From positions 5,084,001 to 5,148,000 of the forward strand of contig JAUKUA010000003.1 in the NCBI GenBank assembly GCA_030549175.1: a stretch of DNA of 64,000 nucleotides, read 5' to 3'. The notes under the pieces were generated by a model, which saw only the letters and a program-made list of their open reading frames with translations, was not told the DNA's origin and did not search any database. A program made the position numbers and the translations under genes. Positions 11,501 to 22,450 of this stretch are shown piece by piece (position 1 is the first letter of the stretch; each line of letters begins with the position of its first letter). This stretch comes from Lasiosphaeris hirsuta. Its lineage: Eukaryota; Ascomycota; Sordariomycetes; Sordariales; Lasiosphaeriaceae.

Positions 11501-14500
11501 GAGCTTTGGGTTTGTCTCGGCTAGCGCACATACGCCACTGCAGAAATGCCCGTCAACCTCAAGGGATGCAGGCAGCCCGAGGCAAGTGATGGCATTGTTA
11601 GATGCAATGTCAAAAATACCTCACCCAACCTCACGGCGGTTCACGATTGAACCCAACGTGGGTACTGGTAGCACCAGCAGTTGCACCTCCAAACTCCCGA
11701 AGCCCGTCCAGACTATGTTTAGTTTGGGAGACTTGGCAGACAATGGGAGTCGACACGAGCACCGGGCTCACTTCCGCTTGTTTCAAGAGCACCTTCCGCA
11801 GGCATCTAGGTACTGTTTCAAACCCGATCACAGCAAAATCCCGCCAGCAGACCTTCCCGGTATATGAAAAATAGGGTTTGCAGCCCGTTTTCAACTGGTG
11901 CCCCCCTGCTGTGCGACCCAAACCACCACCCTACCACAAATAAGTTCCCCTGCTTCCGGGAACCACGTTCAGACCTACGCACCCTAAGCTCGATATCCGT
12001 AAGACGATAGGTCGAGTTCCTAGCAAGATGAGGTTCACTTAGCCTGAATTTTGTGTGTCCTTCTACATGGAGATTTTGTCATGTGCCGATCCGATCTTTA
12101 GAACAAACACAGGGGCGGGGGTCAGGCAAAACACCCCCATGGGGTGTTGTACTTGGCATGAGGCTCTGCAAGGCAAAGCTCGGCCACAGGCAAGGAAGAA
12201 CTACATGCACGTCACTGCCAGTCACTCCTAGCTTTTCCCAAAACCGACAGTCTACTCGAGAATCCCCCCCTCATCTGCATTATACTGGTGACCTTACGTG
12301 ATCCCACATCTCACCTCCCAGCGTCGGCAGCCGCACCTCTTCGGCCCCCTATTCACCCCCACCCCCAGGAGAGCTGTCTTGGGTTGAAAGAGGCAAATGA
12401 TAGAACACCCGACCCCAAAAACGAGTCACCTGTATCTTGAAATGGAGCCCAGCTACAGTGCAAGAGACTCCAGCTGCATTGCTTGATGGGTGTCTCGGAT
12501 ACCTGCCGAACCCACGGCCCCCACTCGTCTTTATGTATGGGACACAACACCGATGAGGGGGGCCATGAGCGCGGATGGCGGGGAAAATTAGCGTGAAGCC
12601 TTCCGACTTCCGATTGCCAACTTCCGCTGCGTATCATCTGCACCCCAGGGCTAAGGTCAGCATGGATGTTCGATTTTGAAGATTGCAAACAAACATCAAC
12701 CATAACTGCCCAACTCGAATAGTAAGAGAGATCATGCCATTTTCTCTACGCCAACTAGAAAGAGGCACATCCTGTTTTTCGGTACACGCATCCGCTGTCT
12801 TGCGTGTGGTATCCTAGAAGATGCCAGCTTTCTCCGTTATGAACAAAGGAAACCTCTATGGAGGTTCCAGGTCTCTCATACAAAACCGGGCTCCACCCAT
12901 CGACCGCTAATCTACAACATAGTCTTCGGCGAAGTAAAACTTTTCGACTTTAATTGATCAAGAAGAAATCCATGTCTCAGGCCGCCTTCACAGTAGGCCC
13001 ATGCATAGTTCTCCATCCCCGCTCTACAAAGGACATATTTGCATGCAGGTCTCAGGCCGAACCTCTAAATCCGACTCAATGTTCTATGCTGGCCGAAAGC
13101 GAGACAATCAAAGGGCGAAAGGATACAGTGGTATTCAACAGCACACGGCCAAGATTAAACCAGACCAGCTCTTGCTGGCTTTCTGCAGGATATGTCTGAT
13201 AACTAACCAATGCGCAACGAGGCAATTATCGGGTACGTTTGGTTTCTGATCCAAGGATCATACCAGCTTCATCTTGCACATTTTCGAGTCTAGTGTACCT
13301 GCCCCTCCCTCTCCGCTCGCCTCACTTTTCTGCGGCGCCGAGATGGGCTTGACCGAGTCCCTTTCTGATTTGGGGCACGAACCAATCACGGCGATGATGC
13401 AGGCGTTTCGTACCGTGGAGGAAATCAAGTCGTCTGGTTGGCTTTTTGTTTGCTGTGCAGTGCGCCTTGGGCCATGGTTGGGTCTTGCCCGCCAGTGCTG
13501 TCAAGGCCCCTCGAAAGTTGAGTCTATCGTACTAGCCGCCGGCGGACGGCGCGATCCAAGTGGATAGAGGAGCGGGGGCGGCGCGGGAGGCGATCACTTT
13601 GGGAGCCTAAGGCAGTGTCACCCACCTAGCTCGAGGTTGCCTCTTGGAGAGGTCGGGCTGCCTTGTTGGGGTGACGTCGTGGTGTTACGGCACAAGGTGC
13701 CTGATCTGCCTCGTGAAGGCTGTGTGGTCGGAAGGAAATGCATTTTGGTTCTGGGTGCCAAACGGTTTGTGGGGAATGGAACTCAACAGGGCCAGAACCC
13801 CCTTCGGAGGTCAATGAAACAGCTGACAGACCTGGATCACGAATGTATTTACCAAACAAAGTCCCCAAGCTGGTTTTCAGTTTTCGATGTGGCCGTGTGT
13901 GATGGGTTAGAGCAAGTACCTGTAGCTTGAGGTGGATCGTACTTCCCCTATTATACAATTGTCTCGTCTTACGGTAGAATCATGTATTGGCTGTCTCGAC
14001 ACTCGACAGGGTCGAGGTGATGTTCGGAATGGTTACATGAATATGAGATTCATGCAAGTGAACCGAGCTCATTCAGTAGATCTACCCCAGTCTTTCAGTT
14101 CAAAGAAGTCACATGCGCTGCGCTGACTAGAGAGTTTGTGTGGACTTTACTTGGGGATTCCAGTTTGAAGTCGGGTTCAACCTTCACCTCTCTCTTCCCA
14201 GCTTGTGTCTTGGACCCAAGAACCCTCCCGTCTTGGCAATGACCTGGTAAAGTTAAGGCACTTACCGCCCCGTCGTTTGAATCTCTCAACATCCAATCAG
14301 ACATGACTCCTTCATCTCTCAACAGCCAGCCACCAAGCTAACCGAGAACCCCAAGAACCCCGTCCCTCGGTCCCTCTCCGGCGGTCACCGTGATGCCGCC
14401 AAAGCTATCACCAATAACCACCACCGCCCCCACTCAGCAGGCATAGCTTTCATAACCTTGTAAATAGAGGGTTCAAGCCACTGGGAAGACAGCAAACCCA

Positions 14501-15133
14501 GGTATCCTGTTCCACACAAGTCTTGCTCAAATCACGCACAAGGCGCAACACGAATTGATACGTTGGTCAAGAAACGTTCGTCTCGTAAAAAACTAGCTGT
14601 GATCCGTAAACTAAGTCCGCTGACGATAACCCATGAGATAGGCCCGGCTACATACGGTGCCGAAGACAGCGCGAATAAATCTCTTTATTAGTTAGCCATG
14701 GCGAGAAGCTTGGCTGAGTGAGGCACACGGATGCCCGTCATGATACCTAAGCTAAGGGAAAACGACTGATCGTGATGCTTCAACTGAGAGAGAGAAAGTC
14801 CATAACGAATGCAATTCCGCACAAAAGAGAAAATAAGAGGCAGGAGGGGGATTTACTAGCCATCCCACTGTCCAGTCGGCCCCATGATCCCCTGCCCCGG
14901 TTGCAGTCCTCGCAATCCTTTGTGGATTTCCATGTCACTCATTTGCCAAAAGCAAATATCATCCTCGATCCGATGCACCACCTGTCCTTGATTCCCCCGA
15001 CGCCTTCCAGAATTCCAAGTTCTCCTCGCGGAATACAATCATGTTAACAAAATGAAAAGCAAGCAGGAATAGAAAAGGGGCCACGCAGTTCACACGCAGT
15101 TCCGCCTGAGAGGAAACAGACGTAGTAAGTTCC
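8554..15133. other. 6.6 kb gene-poor region
   Basis: No open frame here shows a recognisable domain, a credible splice chain or a conserved motif, on either strand. It contains the LST8 promoter near 8554-9000 and the 3' region of the FHA gene near 15133. Base composition is near 50% GC, lower than in the flanking coding exons. I saw no tRNA, long repeat, transposon terminus or CRISPR. Possible contents are long regulatory sequence, an unrecognised non-coding transcript, or thoroughly decayed repeats. Confidence 0.4.
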
Positions 15134-17776
15134 CTACGAGAAGGTCGGCGCGGTGAGAACCAGTGTACCAAAGATCATCACCCCGGTAGCAACACCACCA
15201 AGCGTCGCATATCCGACACGCTCCGCAATGCTGCGCAGGCGTGGTCTCTTGGTCGGTCTGTCCTCGACAGCTACCACTGGCAGCGGGAGGTCGCTCCGTT
15301 TCGCCGGCAAAATACTCAACGTATCTGGTAGGGAGACCTTGGGCGAGAACCTTTGCAGCGCCATGTGCCTCTTCGCTTGAGGTTTGTCAGATCCAAAGAT
15401 TGCAGGAGCGGGGGGAACTGAGGCAGGCTCTGTGCTTTGGGCTGCCTCATCCTTTTTGGCGGCCGCCCATTGCTCTTCCTGCGTTGTAACGACGGAAATG
15501 TCGTCAGCCTTCCGCTTTCCCTTCGCTTTCTCAGAGGCTGGGTGGCAGTCTTCGACAATATCGGAGATGCCTAGGTGGGTACGTCGAGCGCTTTGATCGA
15601 CCGTAGCACCTGCATCTGGCGCCACGGTGGTCGGAAGATAGAAAGGTTGAGGAATCGGCGTTTTTTCGCGTTCAAACAGAGTGATCAGATGAGCGGTATT
15701 TGCTGCTGCAGAATCCTCCCCTGTATCGGAAAGCGGAGCAAAGAGTGACTGTGTCGGGCGACTAGCTTTCACTTCTTCTGGCAAGACACAACTATCAACA
15801 TGTTGATCATCGTTGCAAAGAGCGTGCACAGAAGAGAACAGGCGCGGCTTCTCGGCGGTCAGGAGATTTGCGGAAGCTCTGTTCACTGCTCTCGCTGCGA
15901 AATAGTCGTGCTTGCCAGTGATATAACCCAACGCTTCCGCACTAGAGTTTGCGAGCAGCGGATCTGATGCGCCTTTGAGGCAGCTCTTCGGCATGGCAGC
16001 ATCGGAGGGACTTGCTTGTCGAAGGTTGGACGGTGGGGGTTGAAGAGAAGGTGCCGTTGGGTGGAAAACGACCGAAGAAGACGGAGAGGGCTCGGGCTTG
16101 TAATCATTCAAGAGTTTCTCGATCGTGACTGCGGCTGTTGTTTTCTTTGTTTCACGGGATACGGAGACGGATACTTCGTAAAGACGGTCCATATGATCCT
16201 GGAAAGAGAACGCACGAGGGTCTCCCAGAGCCGGTACTGGTGGTGACGCAACCATGTTGTCAGGCACTGTTGCATCCCAGAAATCAACCCTCTGGCCTAG
16301 AAGAAGTAAGTATTCGGGAGTTACTAGAGCTTGGAATGGGGACAACTTACCATTCTCGTCAACGAGAGGTGCAGCATCCAGCTCATCATCATAGCCCTCA
16401 GTGCCCCATTGACCATTCTCAATATCGCTGTCGATCTGGTCGAGCTCATCATCCAACTCTGACTCAATTTCTATTTCGATATCCGACTCGTCGAGGTCAT
16501 AATATTCGACGTCGCTACTGTGCACTTCGAGCTCACTCTCACTTTCAAGATCATCTCCGAAGCTTTCTCTGTCGCTGTCGGTCATATCGGCATCTTCTTC
16601 ATCCGTACTAAGGCGGATAGAGCCTTGGTCGTCGAAAACAGAGTCACGCTCCGTCTGGATATCGCCATCAAAGTCGGCCTGGACCGTGGGCTCCCCGGAA
16701 ACTTCGAGGTCGGGACTAGACACACGAGGCGAGAGCGAATACTCTCGAGCATTATCGGGTTCCACCTCGAAAAGATCATCCGAATCATCTTCACCATCGT
16801 CAACGAGGATTGGAGAACCCGGTGGCGATGAAAGATCAATGACCTCCATGGAAGCGGTGCTCGAAGGAAGCGCGTGGGCACCAGTACCCCGCCCGTAAAT
16901 CTTTTGGCCCAGGAGGTCAAGCTGGCTTTCTCTCTGGGCCTGCTGTGTGAGATCGATGAAGTTCCGCGCCATACTAGGGCCAGGAATGGGTTCCGTGTTC
17001 TCTTTGACACTGCGGCTATCGTCACTAGATGAATCCTCGACGTCTGATCCGTCGTCAGAGCCTTCGGGAACTTGAAATGTGGTCGTAGTCTTTTCCTCTG
17101 CGGTGGTTTGCTCACTAAATACTCAATGTCAGTTCTTGTTGGGGGGGGAGGGGGGGGATTAGGGTACGCAGAAGCGGGCCTACCGAGGATCAAAGCTGAT
17201 TCCAACCTTAACCGTGGTTGGGCTGAAAGTATCATGGCCCCGCAAAACAGGAACACCGAACTTGATGCTGTCACCGTCTTTGAGCTCGCGGAGCTCGTTT
17301 TTAGGTATCTTCTCAACCTCATTGTTGAGGTAAGTACCATGAAGCGAGCCTAAGTCCCGGATCTCTACCTTCTGTCGAGGAGTTAGCAAAGGATCACCAG
17401 CCCGAGGCAAGACACAATAAGCAACAAACCTTATCTCGAAGATCGGCAACGATCTCGGCATGCTTCCTTGACATCACTGGACTGTCATACCATCCATTCC
17501 CCATGTCTGCCAGGAATCCCTTGGAGGGGGTCTTTGAGGCTCGTCCAATGACGATCGAGTCTGTCTTTCGGTCGAGTATGATACGGCGATCGGGGAAGGG
17601 GAGGTCGGTAGACGACATGCCATCTGCAGACAGGCTGATTTGGACTGGTGGGCTGGTTAGAAGGGCTATCACAGAGGCGGGGTAGAAAAAGAAGAGTGCC
17701 AGGCGACACAAATGAGGGCGGAATTAGGAGAGGGGATAGACCTACCACTTCCTGCCGAGTCGATTTGGGAAGCCAT
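15134..17776 (-). CDS. FHA-domain protein with C-terminal membrane anchor
   Basis: Exons 17776-17746, 17644-17430, 17371-17184, 17114-16351, 16296-15134 encode 786 aa. The FHA domain spans roughly residues 30-135 and has the phosphothreonine-binding signature: VIGRAS, SRKHAEI and LGSLHGTYLN. The middle is strongly acidic (many D/E/S runs) and then Ser/Pro-rich and disordered. The end has a basic patch (KRPRLR) followed by one hydrophobic segment (about residues 762-782) and only a few residues after it, as in tail-anchored proteins. An N-terminal FHA plus C-terminal anchor recalls SLMAP/Far9-Far10/PRO45 of the STRIPAK complex, but I cannot confirm orthology and see no clear coiled coil. The last intron (16350-16297) is in frame, so retention would not truncate the protein. 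Intron 3 contains long C runs on the coding strand. Confidence 0.85.
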
Positions 17777-19941
17777 GGTGATACAATCCGCACACCAAGC
17801 ACCGTGAGACCGAGGATGCGATTTGGTGGATTTGGTGGCGGCCGTCGAAGCGACCGATTTGGGTGAATGAGGTCCTGGAGCCGCCTCGTGTCAGCGCTGG
17901 GGGCGAGACAAGTCCGCGCAGGAGACGGCAGGAGATGGCAGAAGCGTAACTGCCGTGTGCTCTGAACTAGTATTTGCGCGGAATTCGGAAAAGGCAGAAA
18001 GAAAAGTCGGAGGAGGGAGAGTAAGACAGGCAAGTAGGTAGGAGGAAGGCGAGTTGGTGGGAGGTAGGAGGTGGTAAGTGGTACAGAGTTCAGGCACGAC
18101 GGCGCCGTGATCAAAGGTGGGGCAAGCGTGAGAGAGGACTCATGGGAGCTCCCGAATCAGGCAGACAGCACGCCGATAAGCTGCAGGCTGCCTTATCGCA
18201 CGACTTACGCAACGCTGGTCTTTGTCTCGTCGAAAGTGGAATGGGCGCTTGGAGTCGGAAGCGACCTGTGAATGAAACACCGTGACAACGAAATCGAAAT
18301 ATGAACGTACCGTAAGCTGGAGATCAATCAAATGCCCGACCAAGGCTGGTTAAGCTGGCGGGCAGGTGCGGTGGAGGTTGGTGGTGGGGATTTAGAAACA
18401 CGAAACGCCCCTCAAGGCCCCTCTTGGGATTCGCAATGATGAGGTAGGAACGGAAGCTGAGGTGGTCATGCGAAGCTTCCGCGGGTGGTTTCTGGGTCGT
18501 TTGAGTGCGGGGCTGTGGCCTCAGTGCTCTGTTGTTCGCTCCCCCTCGACGGCACAATGCGCAATTATTGGCCTTGCCGAGGAAATGAGAAATGGGAAAC
18601 GCGAAACCATCAATGTGCTGTAATGAATTTGTGGACCGGCATGAAAGCGTGCTGTTGAAGGAGCAAGGGAGCAAGAAGCGTGGTACGTGTGAGCATCCGG
18701 CCTGCCCACATATCTATCTGCCTTACCTCACTCAGGCAGGGGACAACAGGCAGACAGGCAGGCAGGCAGGCAGCTGGGCCCGTCCGAGGGTCCGGAGTAA
18801 GGGGTGCTGTGCTACTACAAAGCAGGGCAACAGCTTGGCCGCCTCTCACTGCTTGGTCCAGAGAAATGGCCAGCATTTGTGCAGCAGATTGGCCGCTCCG
18901 ATGCTGAGAAGCGCCCAACTTTCTAGCTGGTACCTTAGCTGACCAACTGACCTTGTCAAACGTAGCTTCGCTGCCAATTGGCTTTCGTCTGAGAAAGTTT
19001 TAGGTCCACTTGTCTGTCTCTCCCCCCGCCAGCCCGCCACCTCAAGTCGGCCAGTCCACCACGCAACAGGTCAACCCCCCGTCCCTCCCCCCATTGCGTC
19101 GCAAGAGATGTTGGCAAAGCTTGGTTGCGACCAAGAGAGAGGGAGTGCCCGTCACTTCACATTGAGATAGAGTAATGGAGAATGGAGGGGTCCTATCTTA
19201 TCACCTAGGCTAAGAAGCCGGGATGAAGGTGGGGTAAGTCGGCAAGGCCGGTGGTCTTCCTGACACATCCCACTACGGCTGAACAGGGCTTGTTTGGCAG
19301 CTATGGGCAGTCTGCTGCACTCATGAGCATTTCAATATCTTTTGATTCTAAATTTCCAAGCTCGCCTCGGTGTCGTAAGGTCGGTATCGGGTGCGATATG
19401 GGTAACCGTGATCACAGATCATTCTCATCGACGTGTTTAGACATGTTTCGAGGTTTGGCTCCCTCATTCAATTGGTCCATGATTGCCAAGACTAGCCGTC
19501 TTGGGACTAGCGGTCTGCGACCACTCAAGAGTCGCAGGGTCCGCGTTTGCTCCACTTCAAAGCTCTGGTGGTTAGGTTCACTGCCAAAAAAAGCCCACTA
19601 CAATACATAAGACATTAATGTTCTCTCGAGACGTCTTGCAAGCAGTTCACAGCCCGCCCACTCACGATAACACTCAAGTCATATCCTGGTATATAGAGGC
19701 AACCCAGCTCCAGTGTTTTCGCCTTTTTTATGTTTTTATTTTACATGCTATTGACATGGAACAAGTGCTCCCCACGTTCAATGTCAAGGAAGTCCCTTCA
19801 AGTTTCAAACAGACGAAACAATGAACGAAATCGGACTCGGATGAATGATCAGTAATCTAACCTAAAAGTCTTGTTATTCAGTTGTACGCAGTCCATATTC
19901 CTGCGTCCCCCAATAAGCATTATCTATCTCCCCCCCCCCGA
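17777..19941. other. intergenic region with AGGC microsatellite
   Basis: This includes the FHA gene promoter (pyrimidine/purine-biased sequence near 17990-18060). A short microsatellite of AGGC units lies at about 18747-18773. Toward 19.6-19.9 kb the sequence becomes AT-richer, with a run of C at about 19931-19940. No coding sequence is supported. Confidence 0.4.
18747..18773 (+). repeat. AGGC/CAGG tetranucleotide microsatellite
   Basis: About six imperfect copies of the AGGC unit in tandem; the second unit is AGAC. Ordinary replication-slippage repeat, no gene. Confidence 0.8.
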
Positions 19942-21076
19942 TCAGCAATAGTGGTAAATAATCCATTGTACATTTGTCAGGCCACCTATCTGGTAGGGAT
20001 GGGAGATTTTTGAGAGCACCCTCAATATGAAGTGCGACCGCCATGTATCGATAGTGACGGATCTCGGGTTACTCAGCTGCATTTTCGCTGCGCCAAAGCA
20101 CGGCGCGCCTGGCGGAAGGTACGGGCCTATGCCGGACTCCAAGGAGGTGGTGATAGTCGTGATGTCGGACCGAAACTTCCTCCTCTCCTGCTTTCCTATG
20201 CTTCTCGATATTTCAACTTGAACTTGAACTAGGTGAGACAAAACTCTGTACTTGGCGGCTTTCGTCTCCATTCGACCAGCGCCGCTGCATTCGACCGTTT
20301 CCTCCTCGTAAGCCCCCGCCTCAAAGAGGTAGGCAAGAACCGCTCCGGTGCTGCATTGGACTTCAATTTCGGTGCTCTCAAGCTGTTCGAAAAGGACCTC
20401 AAAAGCTTGGGCTTGTTTGTGTGTCAAGTCGCCCGTGACGATGGCGCCAAACACCCACGCTTGGAGGACTGCAATCACGACCTTGGCGTTGTATGTTGCA
20501 TGTACCGATCTGTCGTCGCTTGACATAATCTCGAGTAGGAAGTCAAGGACTTTCTCGGGATCGACGGAGCTATCCTCGCTGCAAAGCAAAGCAATGCCCG
20601 ATAGTGTTGATTACCTTGATCTTGACTTCCTTGTTATCACTCGTCGCCACATCCTCCAACGTCGAAAACACGTCACCAAGTATGTCGAAACCTTGTGTCG
20701 GGTTATTAATAAGGGTGTGCGCGATGGCTTGGATGCCAGTCTTCCGCTCTTCTTCACTGGGTGCAGTCATGATGATCTTTCGCAGAATGGGGAAGAGGGC
20801 CTCAACCTAGTGTAGCCGGAACTCATACTCATTCCACCTGAGACCTGTCAATCCTAGGAACAAATCCAACATGTCCATGCAAACCCCACTTAAATCGCCT
20901 AACAGCTTGGGAGCATAGGGCAGAAGAGTGTGTAGCACGAGCTGCAGGTGCTCCGTCATGTATTGATTCCACCCTTTGTTGTCCCGCTCATTGCGGTTTT
21001 TGGCGAGACTTATTTTCCTGGCGGCAGCCTTGGACAAGCCCCCAGTGTGCCCCCGAGTTGTCAAGGGTCTCCCCAT
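19942..21076 (-). pseudogene. IFRD-like HEAT-repeat gene, frameshifted
   Basis: Read on the minus strand, three segments resemble the interferon-related developmental regulator (IFRD) N-terminal domain: PSEEERKTGIQAIAHTL, then SVDPEKVLDFLLEIMSSD and a FEVLFEQLESTEIEVQ block, then SVTIDTWRSHFILRVL. An upstream block (21076-20885) joins through a GT-AG intron (20884-20807) to VEALFPILRKII. Between the first and second segments, near 20576-20600, the frame shifts by one base; a 36-nt GTAATC...GCAG stretch there is too short and out of phase to be an intron. The first block (KAAARKISLAKNRNE) is not part of the IFRD family that I know. I read this as a decayed, divergent paralogue, possibly damaged by RIP given the AT-rich flank. 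It could also be a live gene carrying one sequencing indel. Confidence 0.55.
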
Positions 21077-22450
21077 GTCATCGCTTTTTCTGCAGTTCTT
21101 GTTGCTTTTAAGACACCGTCTTGGTGTTTCGGACCTCTCTGTGACAGTGGGTCTTCGAGTTCTGAGACTGATGTCGTATAATTTCCGAGAGGTATGGTAA
21201 AAGTATTTGTGGTAGCTGAGCCGATTAGTCTGTTTGACATGGAATGAATGTTATAATCTTCACAAAAAGAGATCAGAGTGCCAGGGCGATGTTAAATACC
21301 TTTTTCTCGAAGGAAAGTTGCAAGTTATTCTCAAAGAGGAACCTTTATTTCTGCTAATATTTTGGTACCACTAATAGCTTTATTGGGATAGTATGCTCAG
21401 CGGGGTTGAACTCAAAGGCAGGTCTCAAGCTGAACAGAATCGGAGATACCTATGACATCTCCGTTAACTAAGTCTTTTTTTCTACTGTTCCTCTGATTTT
21501 TTTTCCTTGGTTGGCTAAATGCAACTAAGCTCTAAGTAGATGAGGTCCGGATAGCGGGCACTTTAATACTTGTATGGAGAGTTTCACGATGAGAGATGTA
21601 ACTCAAGAATAGGGCTCAAGCTACACCCGAGGCTATCTCTAGCCATAAGCTTCGACTTGTGGCTATGGGGGAGTTGATCTGGAAAAGACACATTTCTAAT
21701 TCAAAAAGATGGTTCCTAACTCGGCAAGAGTTTGATAAGTAATAGTGCAATCGAGGCTGTTGTAGTTGAAATTTTGGGCAGAGGAGCTGCCTGGGTTACC
21801 TACTATGATATGGGACGGAACATCATGAATCAGCGGCAGTTATTGTACAGAGGTAAGGCAACCGAATCAGTCGTGTACCACCTGAGGTTCAATTGAAACT
21901 TCAGGCTTTCCGAGTCTCGGGTTAAACTAGGTAGGAGGGGCTTGATATCAGGAGAGAGGTTTCAAAAGAAAAATCTCCCAACTTATGTTGCATATTTCCG
22001 CCGATGGTTCAAGTAGCGCCATTGATTGCTTGCTCTAGCGCAGTAAGTGGCTCAAGAATCAACAAAACGTTTATTTGGGTGTGAAAAGGGAATATATTAT
22101 CCGTTATCAAAACCATTTTAGCTCATTCAGGATTCTTGTTTCTATATATGTCACAGCTAAACGGCTTAAATAGGAATATCGTGATCAAATCAACAGAGGC
22201 TGTGTTTTCCATGTCATGTGAGCTTGGCGAATCGATCGACACATATCTAGAAGCGAGCGCAATGGGTGCTGCCCCACCAGATACAACAAGCCACAATTGA
22301 TGATCAATACACAACATGTTTGTGCTATGATCTCAGTCTCTTATGTACGCTCTAGTGACCACGGTAGTCTTCAATTGGATTGGCTAATCGGTGGTGCGAC
22401 CAGAGCTTGAATTGAAGGATAGGGACACATGAAGAGTTCAAGCATAATCC
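21077..22450. other. AT-rich block, no gene
   Basis: Clearly more AT-rich than the rest of the window, with many TA dinucleotides and no long open frame on either strand. It contains an imperfect 25-bp palindrome centred near 21893. It directly follows the IFRD-like remnant. The look is that of RIP-altered sequence, but no transposon protein or terminal repeat can be recognised. Confidence 0.5.

Noticed and set aside
21881..21905. 25-bp imperfect palindrome in the AT-rich block
   Set aside because: Several mismatches in AT-rich DNA; likely by chance.
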